Assembly: GCF_022113815.1 (NCBI RefSeq)
Contig: NZ_SGOM01000004.1
Span: 62,001-126,000, forward strand
Length of the DNA: 64,000 nucleotides
Source of the DNA: Vibrio cincinnatiensis
Lineage (GTDB): Bacteria > Pseudomonadota > Gammaproteobacteria > Enterobacterales > Vibrionaceae
Direction of reading: 5' to 3'
Position numbers and translations under genes: made by a program. The notes below the pieces were generated by a model that was not told the DNA's origin, ran no database searches, and saw nothing but the letters and a program-made list of their open reading frames with translations. Shown in pieces: positions 25,266 to 34,232 of this stretch; position 1 is the first letter of the stretch, and every line of letters begins with the position of its first letter.

Positions 25266-26360
25266 ATGCGAGTAATAAACTCTCGAAAATCAGTGCTTCC
25301 TTTAGCGCTGTCCGCTGTATTTTTAGCTTTACCAATCACGAGTCAAGCGGCTCGGATTTATACTGCCGAAAATGGCGACTACATGGATGTATTTGGTGAA
25401 GTTGGTGTTGGTGGTTATTTCGGAACAAAAGCTAAATATAAACAATACCACTCTGATGATTCATATATTGATGACACATTTGCGACTTTTGGTTCAAAGG
25501 GGCGTATTGGTATTTTTGATTATCGTATTGAATTGGATTATGAGCGAGAAAATTGGCGTGGTGGTTCCGGGGATATGGAGCTTCATATTGATAAAGCTTG
25601 GTTAGGATATCGTATTAATCAATATCATTATTTAGAGTTTGGTCTCACTGATACGGCATTTGATGATTATGATGCTTATGGTGATTTGACCTTTGATACT
25701 GGTGCTGAAACTGGTGAAGCGGGTGACCAAGATAAAACAATCAAATATGAAGGGAATTATCAAAACTTTGCCGTAGGTCTTTCTTATAGTTACAAAGGTA
25801 AATCTTCATCTGGTCAAGCTCAAGGTAATATCACGAATGGATATGTGGGCTACTTTGGTGATGAATTTTCTATGGTACTGGGTGCTGAGCGTCGTAATGG
25901 TTCGGCAGGGGAGTCGAAATACGGTTTGTTTAAACTGTACGGCGTTGGGCTACGTTATGCGATCACTGATCAGCTCTTACTGGGGCTTAATGGCTTTATT
26001 GAATATGAAGAAATCGGTGAGTGTACCACTACATCCGATCCTTGGGTCGATCCGGCGATTAAAGTTTGTAATCGCTATCAAGAATTTAAAAACCAAGGTG
26101 GACTTGTTTCGTTTCAATATAGCTTCAATGAACGTTGGGATTTAGTGGGTTCAGCAAACTATGAAGCTTATAAAGACTGGGACAGGGGAAGTCAGCAATG
26201 GGGAGGGGATGATGCTTTATGGGAAGCCATGGGACGTAGCCGAACTTTCCATACCATCGGGGTACGTTATAAACCCAGCCGTTCTTCCGTCATCGAGATT
26301 GAAGGCAATATTGGTGAGGCATATCAAGATGCGTACGCTAAAGCAACCGTCTTTTTCTAA
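25266..26360 (+). CDS. Outer membrane porin (general diffusion type)
   Basis: The 364-residue precursor has a signal peptide of about 28 residues (LALPITSQA/ARIYT). An acidic, aromatic-rich beta-barrel follows, beginning YMDVFGEVGVGGYFG and ending in YAKATVFF, with the terminal Phe recognised by the BAM complex. It lies 24 bases before the nuclease gene on the same strand, so the two are almost certainly co-transcribed. That arrangement suggests uptake of nuclease products or of phosphorylated nucleotides, but the substrate is inference. A CxxxxxxxxxxxxxxC pair (CTTTSDPWVDPAIKVC) probably forms a loop disulfide. Confidence 0.82.
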   Translation: MRVINSRKSVLPLALSAVFLALPITSQAARIYTAENGDYMDVFGEVGVGGYFGTKAKYKQYHSDDSYIDDTFATFGSKGRIGIFDYRIELDYERENWRGGSGDMELHIDKAWLGYRINQYHYLEFGLTDTAFDDYDAYGDLTFDTGAETGEAGDQDKTIKYEGNYQNFAVGLSYSYKGKSSSGQAQGNITNGYVGYFGDEFSMVLGAERRNGSAGESKYGLFKLYGVGLRYAITDQLLLGLNGFIEYEEIGECTTTSDPWVDPAIKVCNRYQEFKNQGGLVSFQYSFNERWDLVGSANYEAYKDWDRGSQQWGGDDALWEAMGRSRTFHTIGVRYKPSRSSVIEIEGNIGEAYQDAYAKATVFF

Positions 26361-26384
26361 CCCGCTCAGTGAAGGATTATACTT

Positions 26385-29300
26385 ATGAAACATAAAATTT
26401 CTCTACTCGCACTAGCGGTGAGTGGTTCATTAGCTGCCCCTGCTATTGCTGATATTAACGATATTGTGATTGCGCGTTATTTAATGGGAATGAGTAATAA
26501 TAAAGCTATTGAAATTACCAATGTTGGCTCTGAAGCGCATACTTTTGAAAATACCGCCTTGTATATGGATGGTTTTTCTGGCAGTGGTGCGGATTCATTC
26601 CAAGGCATCAATATGCTTAATGGGGTAACTTTGGGAGCAGGACAATCTATTGTTATCCATCATGGTTCTCTTGCCGATACAATAAAATCTGAAATTCCCG
26701 CTGGTGTACAAACTAAAGTCGCTGGATTTGTGTTTAATGGTGATGATGCGATTTTTATCGCCCATCCCGTTATTAATCCCGGTTGTTCTGATGAGACCGT
26801 CTGTTACGTTGATGGTGATGATGCTAGAGAGGCTATTCGAGCCAATACTCATGATATTGTTGGCGCTAAGACGGTTTCGGGTAACACCACTGGTTGGGGA
26901 TATCGGAAAACATGGGTGCGTAATACTGGTGAGTTATCACAGCCCAGCTCTTCCTTTATTGCGGCTGATTGGGTTGAATATTCAGTAGATTCTCCAGCAG
27001 GCTTAGGGACTGGGTTATCTGGTGCTCCGGTTGAACCAGTACCGGAAACCGGAGTGTGTAGTGATGCGCCTAGTTCCATTGTGAAAAAAGCCATTTATGA
27101 AATTCAAGGGAATGGCTGGAACTCTCCATTGGTGGATGTGGAAAATAATAAATACTACAGTGACGATGAATATCTAGTCGAAGGTGTAGTGGTTGCTACT
27201 ACAACAGGTCTAACCAAAGGCTATTATATTCAAGATCAACATGGTGATGGCGATCCAGAAACGTCAGATGGTCTGTTCGTCTATTTTCCTTCAGGAATTG
27301 ACACCAACTTAGTTGGGCAAACGTTGTGTTTCCGTGGAAAAGTACAAGAGTACTATAATTCCACACAATTAAATCCTACCGAAAATAAATGGGAAATCAC
27401 GAACTCTACGCCAGTTCAAATCACCCCAACTCCATTAACGATGATTGATAGTGATGAAGGTTCATTTCGTAAATTGCTTGAGCGTCATGAAGGGATGTTG
27501 GTGACGCTTCCTGAAGATATTGATACTTCACGAGAAGGCAAGCAAGACATGAGAGTGACTCGAACGTTCAGCTTTGACTATTCCTCTTATCGTAGCAATC
27601 TCGTTTTATCTTATGAGAAAACCAACTTGCATCCGAACCAACTTGCCCCAGCAGGTTCTGATTCATCGAAAGCTGCGATCATCGATAACCAAGATCGTCG
27701 CTTATATGTTGAAAGTGATGCAAAAGCCGCCGATGGTGTCATTCCCTATTTCCCAGCTTGGACTGATAATCCGACCAGTAATTATATTCGTGTGGATGAC
27801 AGTGTCGTAGGTATGCAAGGTGTTATTAATTACAGTTATGATGAATATCGTTTAATACCTACAGCTGATGTGACTAAAGCAAACTTTAAAGCCAACAGTG
27901 GTCGTCAAACTTCTCCTGTGATTGATTCAACAGTGAGTTCTGATGAGTTTGTATTACGAGTCGCCTCTAAGAATGTTCTTAACTTCTTTAACTCTCCGTT
28001 CAAGGGGGATCATAACCCACATGGATTGAATCGTGGTGCAGAGAGCCAAGTCGAATTTGAGTTGCAAAAAGCCAAATTAGTCAAAGCATTATATGGTATG
28101 AATGCCGATGTAATTGGCTTAATGGAGGTTGAGAATAATGGGTTTGGTCACTATGGAGCAATTAAAGAGTTAGTAGAGGCGCTTAACCAAGAATATACTG
28201 AAGAACGTTATTCTAAACGAACGGATGCTCGTTACGTTGGCAACCGTTATACCTTTGTGGCGTATGATTCGAACGGCGATAAACTGATTACTTCTGAAGA
28301 TACCATTGGCTCTGATGCGATTACCACTGGTCTTATTTACCGACCAAGTAAAGTCACATTGGAAGAAGTGGATATTATTCCAATGCCTCGACAAGAAGCA
28401 CCAGCGATTACTGATGAAAATGGCAATGTATTAACCAATAGTAAAGGAGAATTAATTGGGAGTGGTCGTGCTTATCAACGTGATGCATTAACGGGAACTT
28501 TTTTAGTGCATAACACAGGGAAAAAGTTAACCATTTCCGTTAACCATCTTAAATCTAAAGGCTCAGCTTGTTGGGAAGATTTCCAAAATCGAGACTCAAG
28601 CAATAACCCGATAGATGAAGATCAGCAAGGTAACTGCGAGAACTTCCGTGTTGCAGGGGCCGTTCAATTAGGTGAACAATTAGCTAAACGTTATCCAGAT
28701 AATGATCGTATCATTATGGGGGACTTAAACTCGTATGCTAAAGAAGATCCTATGCTCGTTTTGACCAGCAATCCGACAAATAAAGTATTGACGGCGGCTC
28801 GTGATACTTGGATTGGTAATCAACCTCAATTTGGTTCTAATGGTGCTGTGATTACTCGTTCTTTTGGGTATACCAATGCGGTACACATGATGGATGAGAA
28901 GAAAGGTCGCCAGCCAAGCTGGAGTTACTCTTACAACGATGAAATTGGCTCGTTAGATCATATGTTAGTCAGTTCTGGTCTTAAAGGGCGAGTTGTTGAT
29001 GCGGTTGACTGGCATATCAATAGCTCAGAAACGCCACTGTTTGATTATGCTAAGACAAATGCAGGTACTAACCCAGGTAAGTTCCATAGCACGGATAAAG
29101 ACTACTCTAACCCAGTAGTAACGGCTTTCCGTTCATCAGATCATGATCCTGTGTTAATGAATCTAGCTTATAAGTACGCAGAGCAAGGGAGTGAACGGAT
29201 TCGCTTTACTATAGATAGTAGCCGTATTGATATTCCTTTTGTTATTAATCAGGCAGCTCAAAAAGGTGATAAAGCTTATCTTGTCGTGACTAATGGACTG

Positions 29301-29663
29301 AAATCTAATGATAATCCACAGATTCCAGTGGTCGATATTAAAGCTGATGGAGCACAAACCGTTTCATTTAATATTGCGAATTTACCTAAAGGTGAGTATA
29401 CCGTACGTATGTATCTGATGCGTGAAAACACAGAACAAGATGCGGTTGCTGCCAAAATGAGTGAGTCGCAAGTGACTTGGTCTGAAGTCTCTGGTTCGAG
29501 TAAAGAGCTCTCTATCGTGGTTGCTAATAAGGATGATGTTGGCGTCGGGAAAGTGACGGTTCCTAGTTATGACGGCTCTGGATCGGGTGGTTCGTTAGGC
29601 GGTTTTGGTCTTTTGTCTTTACTGACATTCGGTTGGCTACGCCGTTTTCGCCGTACAAACTAA
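26385..29663 (+). CDS. ExeM/NucH-family extracellular endonuclease with GlyGly-CTERM anchor
   Basis: A secreted nuclease of 1092 residues, similar to V. cholerae Xds and Shewanella ExeM. Domains in order are: signal peptide (about 1-22, AAPAIA/DIND); a lamin-tail-like domain (about 23-190); an OB-fold region (about 235-345, LVEGVVVATTTGLTKGYYIQD); and a DNase I-like endonuclease/exonuclease/phosphatase domain (about 525-925). The last shows the metal Glu in VIGLMEVENNG, the Asp/Asn pair in IIMGDLNSY and the catalytic His in RSSDHDPVLMNL. The tail SGSGGSLGGFGLLSLLTF plus RRFRR is a GlyGly-CTERM signal, processed by rhombosortase after type II secretion. It is preceded by the porin gene and followed by a strong terminator. 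Confidence 0.92.
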   Translation: MKHKISLLALAVSGSLAAPAIADINDIVIARYLMGMSNNKAIEITNVGSEAHTFENTALYMDGFSGSGADSFQGINMLNGVTLGAGQSIVIHHGSLADTIKSEIPAGVQTKVAGFVFNGDDAIFIAHPVINPGCSDETVCYVDGDDAREAIRANTHDIVGAKTVSGNTTGWGYRKTWVRNTGELSQPSSSFIAADWVEYSVDSPAGLGTGLSGAPVEPVPETGVCSDAPSSIVKKAIYEIQGNGWNSPLVDVENNKYYSDDEYLVEGVVVATTTGLTKGYYIQDQHGDGDPETSDGLFVYFPSGIDTNLVGQTLCFRGKVQEYYNSTQLNPTENKWEITNSTPVQITPTPLTMIDSDEGSFRKLLERHEGMLVTLPEDIDTSREGKQDMRVTRTFSFDYSSYRSNLVLSYEKTNLHPNQLAPAGSDSSKAAIIDNQDRRLYVESDAKAADGVIPYFPAWTDNPTSNYIRVDDSVVGMQGVINYSYDEYRLIPTADVTKANFKANSGRQTSPVIDSTVSSDEFVLRVASKNVLNFFNSPFKGDHNPHGLNRGAESQVEFELQKAKLVKALYGMNADVIGLMEVENNGFGHYGAIKELVEALNQEYTEERYSKRTDARYVGNRYTFVAYDSNGDKLITSEDTIGSDAITTGLIYRPSKVTLEEVDIIPMPRQEAPAITDENGNVLTNSKGELIGSGRAYQRDALTGTFLVHNTGKKLTISVNHLKSKGSACWEDFQNRDSSNNPIDEDQQGNCENFRVAGAVQLGEQLAKRYPDNDRIIMGDLNSYAKEDPMLVLTSNPTNKVLTAARDTWIGNQPQFGSNGAVITRSFGYTNAVHMMDEKKGRQPSWSYSYNDEIGSLDHMLVSSGLKGRVVDAVDWHINSSETPLFDYAKTNAGTNPGKFHSTDKDYSNPVVTAFRSSDHDPVLMNLAYKYAEQGSERIRFTIDSSRIDIPFVINQAAQKGDKAYLVVTNGLKSNDNPQIPVVDIKADGAQTVSFNIANLPKGEYTVRMYLMRENTEQDAVAAKMSESQVTWSEVSGSSKELSIVVANKDDVGVGKVTVPSYDGSGSGGSLGGFGLLSLLTFGWLRRFRRTN

Positions 29664-29688
29664 TTCAAGCATAATATCGTATGGAAGC

Positions 29689-29714
29689 CGCTCTTTGATA
29701 GAGCGGTTTTTTTC
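29689..29714 (+). terminator. Rho-independent terminator of the porin-nuclease unit
   Basis: CCGCTCT/AGAGCGG with a 5-base loop is followed by seven T residues, 26 bases after the nuclease stop. Confidence 0.95.
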
Positions 29715-29802
29715 GTTTATTTGGCAGAGTAACGTTCTGCCCTTTGGTTTTGTTTATTCTCACTATATGATGCTTCTATTCTTCGTATTCCAGTAAACAC
29801 TC

Positions 29803-31224
29803 ATGTCTCAGCCTGTTGATAAAAAAACCTTTTTAAGTATTTTTGCTACGGTCTTTCTGCCGATGTTTTTGGCGGCGGTGGATCAAACGCTGCTAGCGAC
29901 GGCAACCCCTTCAATGGTGAACGATTTAGGTGATATGCAGCTTTCCTCATGGATTGCGGTGGGTTATATGCTGGCGGGGGCCGCATCGGTTCCCATTTAC
30001 GGCTGGCTGGGGGATCAATATGGTCGCAAGAAAATGCTGACGATAGCTTTAATTCTCTTTGGCGTGGGGTCGGTGGTCTGCGCGCTTGCTGGTAATATGC
30101 AATGGCTAGTGGCCGGGAGAATTATTCAAGGGCTGGGCAGTGGCGGTTTAATGAGCCTATCACAAGCCTTAATTGGTGAATTGGTTCCTCCACGTCAACG
30201 AGCGCGTTTCCAAGGTTACTTTTCTTCTTTATTTGCTTTAGCCAGTATTGGTGGACCCGTCATGGGGGGCGTGATTGTCACTTATTTAACGTGGCATTGG
30301 TTATTTTGGATTAATTTACCTTTGATTGGCATTGCGATTTATCGCTTATCGAAACTGGCTTCAACAGTAAAGAAAACCCAGAAAACCCAGATCGATTTTT
30401 TCGGGTTAATCCTATTTCCGAGTTTGATGACGGTGATTATTTATTGGTTGTCTGCGGGAGGGCACTATTTCGCATGGGGCTCTTTGCTTAGTCTGACCTT
30501 ACTCGGGCTGTTTTTCGGATTGCTACTAATGTTTGTATGGCAGCAACGATGGGTTAAGTATTCATTTTTACCTTTGGCACTTTTAGTGCGTAAAGAAATT
30601 TATATTCCTCTGATTTCCACCTTTTTATTTGCTTCTTGTTTATTTGCTCTGGTGTTTTTCTTGCCGATTTTTTTACAAGTGGGATTAGGGGTGAATGCGG
30701 CGAGATCGGGGTTATTATTAATTCCACTTTCCGCTGGAATTATCACGGGCTCTTACGTGACTGGGAAAACGATAGCCAAGACGGGCGTACCGAAATGGCT
30801 ACCTGTGGTTGGGATGTTGATCAGTTGTCTGAGTTTTCTTTTGCTGGCGGTGACAACTCCCTCTCCCTATTGGGTGAGTGGACTCGCGTGTTGTTGTGGC
30901 CTAGGGTTAGGAACGGTAATGCCTTCGACTCAAGTACTGATTCAGACCATCGCAGGAAGAGAAAGCCTAGGGCGAATTACCTCAATGGCTGCTCTGTCTC
31001 GTTCTTTGGGAGCTTCGGTGGGAACTGCGGTATTTGGCAGTTTGATTTACTCACAAATTCCCGGTTTTAATGCACAAAGCTCGTTGGAGGCATTATTGGA
31101 TACCCCGCAAGCGGTGATTATTCACGCTTTTCAAACTGGGTATTTATTGGCTTCAGGTTTGGCATTTTTATGTGTAGTGAATGCGCTGCGTGCACCGCAC
31201 ATTCAATTGGATGATTATAGTTAG
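29803..31224 (+). CDS. MFS drug exporter, DHA2 (EmrB/QacA) type
   Basis: The 473-residue inner-membrane protein has about 14 hydrophobic segments. Motif D1 appears in TM1 (FLAAVDQTLLATATPSMV), motif A in GWLGDQYGRKK and the antiporter motif C in ASIGGPVMGGVI. These mark the proton-coupled 14-helix DHA2 family of drug exporters. No membrane-fusion partner (EmrA-like) is adjacent, so it may act alone in the inner membrane. It stands in its own unit between two strong terminators. The substrate cannot be told. Confidence 0.87.
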   Translation: MSQPVDKKTFLSIFATVFLPMFLAAVDQTLLATATPSMVNDLGDMQLSSWIAVGYMLAGAASVPIYGWLGDQYGRKKMLTIALILFGVGSVVCALAGNMQWLVAGRIIQGLGSGGLMSLSQALIGELVPPRQRARFQGYFSSLFALASIGGPVMGGVIVTYLTWHWLFWINLPLIGIAIYRLSKLASTVKKTQKTQIDFFGLILFPSLMTVIIYWLSAGGHYFAWGSLLSLTLLGLFFGLLLMFVWQQRWVKYSFLPLALLVRKEIYIPLISTFLFASCLFALVFFLPIFLQVGLGVNAARSGLLLIPLSAGIITGSYVTGKTIAKTGVPKWLPVVGMLISCLSFLLLAVTTPSPYWVSGLACCCGLGLGTVMPSTQVLIQTIAGRESLGRITSMAALSRSLGASVGTAVFGSLIYSQIPGFNAQSSLEALLDTPQAVIIHAFQTGYLLASGLAFLCVVNALRAPHIQLDDYS

Positions 31225-31238
31225 CTGGATGAAATAAA

Positions 31239-31268
31239 CCCCAGAGTGTTATCTCTGGGGCTTTAATT
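31239..31268. terminator. Bidirectional terminator between the MFS gene and yfhL
   Basis: An 8-bp stem CCCCAGAG/CTCTGGGG with a 6-base loop is followed by CTTTAATT on the plus strand. On the minus strand it is followed by a T-containing tract (TTTATTTC). It serves two convergent units. Confidence 0.85.
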
Positions 31269-31521
31269 AAGCAAGACCTTGAATCACGACGAACTTTTCT
31301 AATAGCTGTTCTTCGGTTTCAATATGCTTAGGGTCGGTAATGATACAATTTGTGATAGGACAAACCGACTGACACGTCGGCTTGTCGTAATGCCCTTTGC
31401 ATTCTGTGCATAAATCGGGATTGATCTCATAGATATCTTTCCCCATTGAAATCGCATCGTTTGGACATTCAGGTTCACACATGTCACAGTTGGTGCATTT
31501 CGCTGTGATCAATAGCGCCAT
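31267..31521 (-). CDS. yfhL: YfhL-type 2[4Fe-4S] ferredoxin
   Basis: The 84-residue protein matches E. coli YfhL, an Alvin-type ferredoxin with two [4Fe-4S] clusters. The motif CTNCDMCEPECP binds one cluster with the distal Cys, and CTECKGHYDKPTCQSVCP carries the characteristic insertion of this subgroup. Only 2 bases separate it from trhP, so they form one operon. That agrees with work linking YfhL and Fe-S biogenesis to the TrhP pathway of tRNA uridine hydroxylation. Confidence 0.93.
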   Translation of the reverse strand: MALLITAKCTNCDMCEPECPNDAISMGKDIYEINPDLCTECKGHYDKPTCQSVCPITNCIITDPKHIETEEQLLEKFVVIQGLA

Positions 31522-31523
31522 AA

Positions 31524-32927
31524 TTATTTACCTGTTGGATTACGCGTATCTTGACCTACATTCAAGTTGCGCATCAGCAGGGCATAATCCAAGTTAAGAT
31601 CTTCTGGCATAGGAATAAACACGAAGTGACCGTTGCCTTTTGCATCATTAATGATTTCAGATTTACGGTTTTCCATGGTTTCAAGCGTAAAGACGATATT
31701 TCCTTTCGGCGTCATCAATTCTAGGCTATCACCCACGCAGAATTTGTTCTTAACTTCCACTTCAACCAAATGACCACGGCGCTTTCCAGTAAATTCACCG
31801 ACAAACTGTTGGCTGTCTGAGACGGAATAACCATAGTCATAATTTTGGTACGTATCATGGGTATGGCGACGTAAGAAACCTTCGGTATAACCGCGGTGCG
31901 CTAAGCTTTCAAGCGTCCCCATTAAACTTTCGTCAAACGGCTTGCCGGCTACCGCGTCATCAATCGCTTTGCGATACACTTGCGCAGTACGGGCACAGTA
32001 GTAGAACGACTTCGTACGGCCTTCAATTTTTAAAGAATGCACACCCATTTGAGTTAAGCGTTCGACGTGTTGTACCGCACGTAAGTCTTTTGAGTTCATG
32101 ATATAAGTACCATGTTCATCTTCATATGCGGCCATTTTTTCATCTGGGCGATGGCTTTCTGAAAGCAGAACGACGTCATCGATTGGTTTACCTAACCCAA
32201 TGGTATTGTCTGGGCGTTCACTCTGTACTTCAATAGGCTGAGCGGCCATTGGGTCGAATTGTTCAACAATTTGCCCAGTTTCATCTTCTTTGCCTTGCTC
32301 CACTTTATATTCCCAACGGCAAGCGTTGGTACAAGTGCCTTGGTTCGGATCACGTTTATTGATGTAACCTGAAAGGAGACAGCGGCCAGAATAGGCCATG
32401 CATAACGCGCCATGTACAAAAACCTCAAGTTCCATTTCTGGACATTTTTCATGAATTTCTTCAATCTCTTCTAAAGAGAGCTCACGAGATAGAATCACTC
32501 GCTCAACGCCTTGAGTTGACCAAAATTTCACGGTTGCCCAGTTGACGGCATTGGCTTGTACCGAGAGGTGAATCGCCATCTCAGGGAAGGCTTCTCTTAC
32601 CATCATGATAAGGCCAGGATCAGACATAATTAACGCATCTGGGCCCATATCAATCACGGGTTTTAAGTCGCGGATAAAGGTTTTTAACTTAGAGTTGTGT
32701 GGCTGAATATTGCACACTACATAGAATTTCTTACCTAGAGCATGCGCCTCGTTAATGCCGATTTGCAGGCTCTCGTGGTTAAATTCGTTATTACGCACAC
32801 GTAAGCTGTAACGAGGTTGGCCTGCGTAAACCGCATCGGCACCGTACGCAAAAGCGTAGCGCATGTTTTTTAAGCTGCCTGCTGGTGACAACAGTTCTGG
32901 AACGAAAGGGGATTTTGTACTCATCAT
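31524..32927 (-). CDS. trhP: tRNA 5-hydroxyuridine modification protein TrhP (YegQ, U32 family)
   Basis: TrhP is needed for the prephenate-dependent route to 5-hydroxyuridine at wobble position 34 of tRNA, the precursor of cmo5U. The 467-residue protein is of the peptidase U32 family, with PELLSPAGSLKNMRYAFAYG at the N-terminus and the family signature ELEVFVHGALCMAYSGRCLLS. The Cys cluster GTCTNACRWEYKV follows, consistent with an Fe-S or metal centre. The C-terminal beta domain includes VEVKNKFCVGDSLELMTPKGN. It is co-transcribed with the ferredoxin yfhL. A pair of mutually exclusive hairpins lies 24-51 bases upstream of the start. An ATG-ATG doublet opens the frame; the first is used here. 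Confidence 0.92.
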   Translation of the reverse strand: MMSTKSPFVPELLSPAGSLKNMRYAFAYGADAVYAGQPRYSLRVRNNEFNHESLQIGINEAHALGKKFYVVCNIQPHNSKLKTFIRDLKPVIDMGPDALIMSDPGLIMMVREAFPEMAIHLSVQANAVNWATVKFWSTQGVERVILSRELSLEEIEEIHEKCPEMELEVFVHGALCMAYSGRCLLSGYINKRDPNQGTCTNACRWEYKVEQGKEDETGQIVEQFDPMAAQPIEVQSERPDNTIGLGKPIDDVVLLSESHRPDEKMAAYEDEHGTYIMNSKDLRAVQHVERLTQMGVHSLKIEGRTKSFYYCARTAQVYRKAIDDAVAGKPFDESLMGTLESLAHRGYTEGFLRRHTHDTYQNYDYGYSVSDSQQFVGEFTGKRRGHLVEVEVKNKFCVGDSLELMTPKGNIVFTLETMENRKSEIINDAKGNGHFVFIPMPEDLNLDYALLMRNLNVGQDTRNPTGK

Positions 32928-32950
32928 TTGCTTCTCAATCTGATCTCAAG

Positions 32951-32978
32951 TCAGGCCAATACCACCTGATGGTATTGG
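32951..32978 (-). promoter_or_regulatory. Leader hairpin with an alternative pairing before trhP
   Basis: On the minus strand CCAATACCA (32978-32970) pairs perfectly with TGGTATTGG (32964-32956) around the loop TCAGG. The loop is itself complementary to CCTGA (32955-32951), which follows immediately, so a second hairpin excluding the first can form. This resembles a two-state leader or a protein operator. The ligand or protein is unknown. Confidence 0.5.
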
Positions 32979-33069
32979 AAAAGGCGCAAATTTTACGCTA
33001 AAAAGAACAGCCTGACTATAGCTGGCTTATTAAAGCCGCGATGAGGAAGGGGAGCGTTATCAGAAAAGT

Positions 33070-33093
33070 CAGGCTCTTAGAAGTAAGAGCCTG
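33070..33093 (-). terminator. Rho-independent terminator of rdgC
   Basis: On the minus strand CAGGCTCTTA/TAAGAGCCTG (10 bp, 4-base loop) is followed by ACTTTTCTGAT, 8 bases after the rdgC stop. Confidence 0.88.
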
Positions 33094-33101
33094 TAGTAAA
33101 A

Positions 33102-34016
33102 TTAAGCAGCAGCGTGAGGAAGCCCGCCGAGAACTTCAAATAAATTGGGAAGGAATACTGAAAACTCACCACACATGAGTGAGAAATCGGCATCAAAGCG
33201 AGCGGCTTGATCTTCTCTGGGGATATCTTCATTTTGATCTTTCAGCTCATCACTGAAGGCTAAGCGTTTTAAGCTACAGTCGTCCGCCAGAATAAAGCGA
33301 ATTCTATCTTGCCAGTTGATCGCAAGCTTAGTGACCACTTTGTTGGCTTCAATATGGCTGAGGATCTCATCACTCGAGAGCTCTTGCTTCTTACAACGAA
33401 TGGTCGCACCATCATCAAGAATGGATTTCAGCTCAGCTTCATCCAGTAAGTTAAAGCCCTGCGGCAAGTTGCCTTCTTTAACCCACTGCGTCAGTGTGGT
33501 TTCCACCGCGACTTCAGGAATCGCCGGCACCACGGGTAAGCTCCCCATCGTTTTACGCAGTAGCGCCAGCACATCTTCCGCTTTTTTATAACTGCTGGCA
33601 TCGACTAAGATCAGCCCTGCTTTTGGCATAATCAAAACATAGGTGTAGTGGCTACGGCTAAACGCTCTTGGTAGAAGATCAATGACAATATCTTCTTTTA
33701 AATTTTCTTTTTCTTTTTTCTTGAGTGGGCGACCTTCTTCGGCCTCCATAATCTCAACTTTGGCGTTTAACGACTCTTTGATCACGGAAGCGGGTAACAT
33801 TTTTTCTTCTTTTTTCGCACAGATCAGAATGCGATCTTCACTCACGTGGGTCATCATGTCGCCATGTTTACCGAGTGCATGTACCCAACCAAACTTTTGT
33901 TTATCTTGGCTTGAGCAGGGGGTAAAACGAAACTCGGCCAGTTGCTGTTCCAGTTGATCAGCGTTGAACTGGATATCACGATTCACGCGATAAACCATAC
34001 AGTTTTTAAACCACAT
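33102..34016 (-). CDS. rdgC: Recombination-associated protein RdgC
   Basis: RdgC forms a dimeric ring on DNA and restrains RecA-dependent recombination. The 304-residue protein aligns throughout with E. coli Rdg[16 protein letters not shown] at the start, [14 protein letters not shown] in the middle, [19 protein letters not shown] and [21 protein letters not shown] near the end. The start at 34016 has an AAGGG ribosome binding site and matches the E. coli N-terminus; an upstream ATG (34040) would add eight basic residues. It is a single gene with its own terminator. Together with recBCD and yebG it adds to the DNA-repair content of the window. Confidence 0.95.
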   Translation of the reverse strand: MWFKNCMVYRVNRDIQFNADQLEQQLAEFRFTPCSSQDKQKFGWVHALGKHGDMMTHVSEDRILICAKKEEKMLPASVIKESLNAKVEIMEAEEGRPLKKKEKENLKEDIVIDLLPRAFSRSHYTYVLIMPKAGLILVDASSYKKAEDVLALLRKTMGSLPVVPAIPEVAVETTLTQWVKEGNLPQGFNLLDEAELKSILDDGATIRCKKQELSSDEILSHIEANKVVTKLAINWQDRIRFILADDCSLKRLAFSDELKDQNEDIPREDQAARFDADFSLMCGEFSVFLPNLFEVLGGLPHAAA

Positions 34017-34163
34017 ATTACCCTTCTTTCTCTTATTCAAAATCCCGCCATAATAGGGGATTTTCGCGGTAAAGTCTTACCTGTCTGTGAAAAATTCAGT
34101 GATGGTTCGTTTCGTGTCACACTGAGCATAATTCGTGAAGCTTATATTAAAATTTGTTTGCAA

Positions 34164-34197
34164 TAGTCACAAAAGTGTCATAAACATTTCCCATAAT
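34164..34197 (+). promoter_or_regulatory. Pho box and -10 element of phoB
   Basis: TAGTCAC-AAAA-GTGTCAT-AAAC (34164-34185) gives two 7-base units 11 bases apart, matching the PhoB site pattern CTGTCAT-N4. A third, weak unit ATTTCCC follows. CATAAT at 34192-34197 fits a -10 element about 10 bases beyond the box, the standard geometry of PhoB-activated promoters without a -35. The phoB start is at 34233, so the operon is autoregulated. Confidence 0.85.
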
Positions 34198-34232
34198 GCA
34201 TGGCGTTGATTAATAACAAAGGTTATTCAATT

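Noticed and set aside
30636..31070. A 144-residue ORF inside the MFS transporter gene
   Set aside because: It is a shadow frame of a well-conserved membrane protein, without a start signal or family resemblance.
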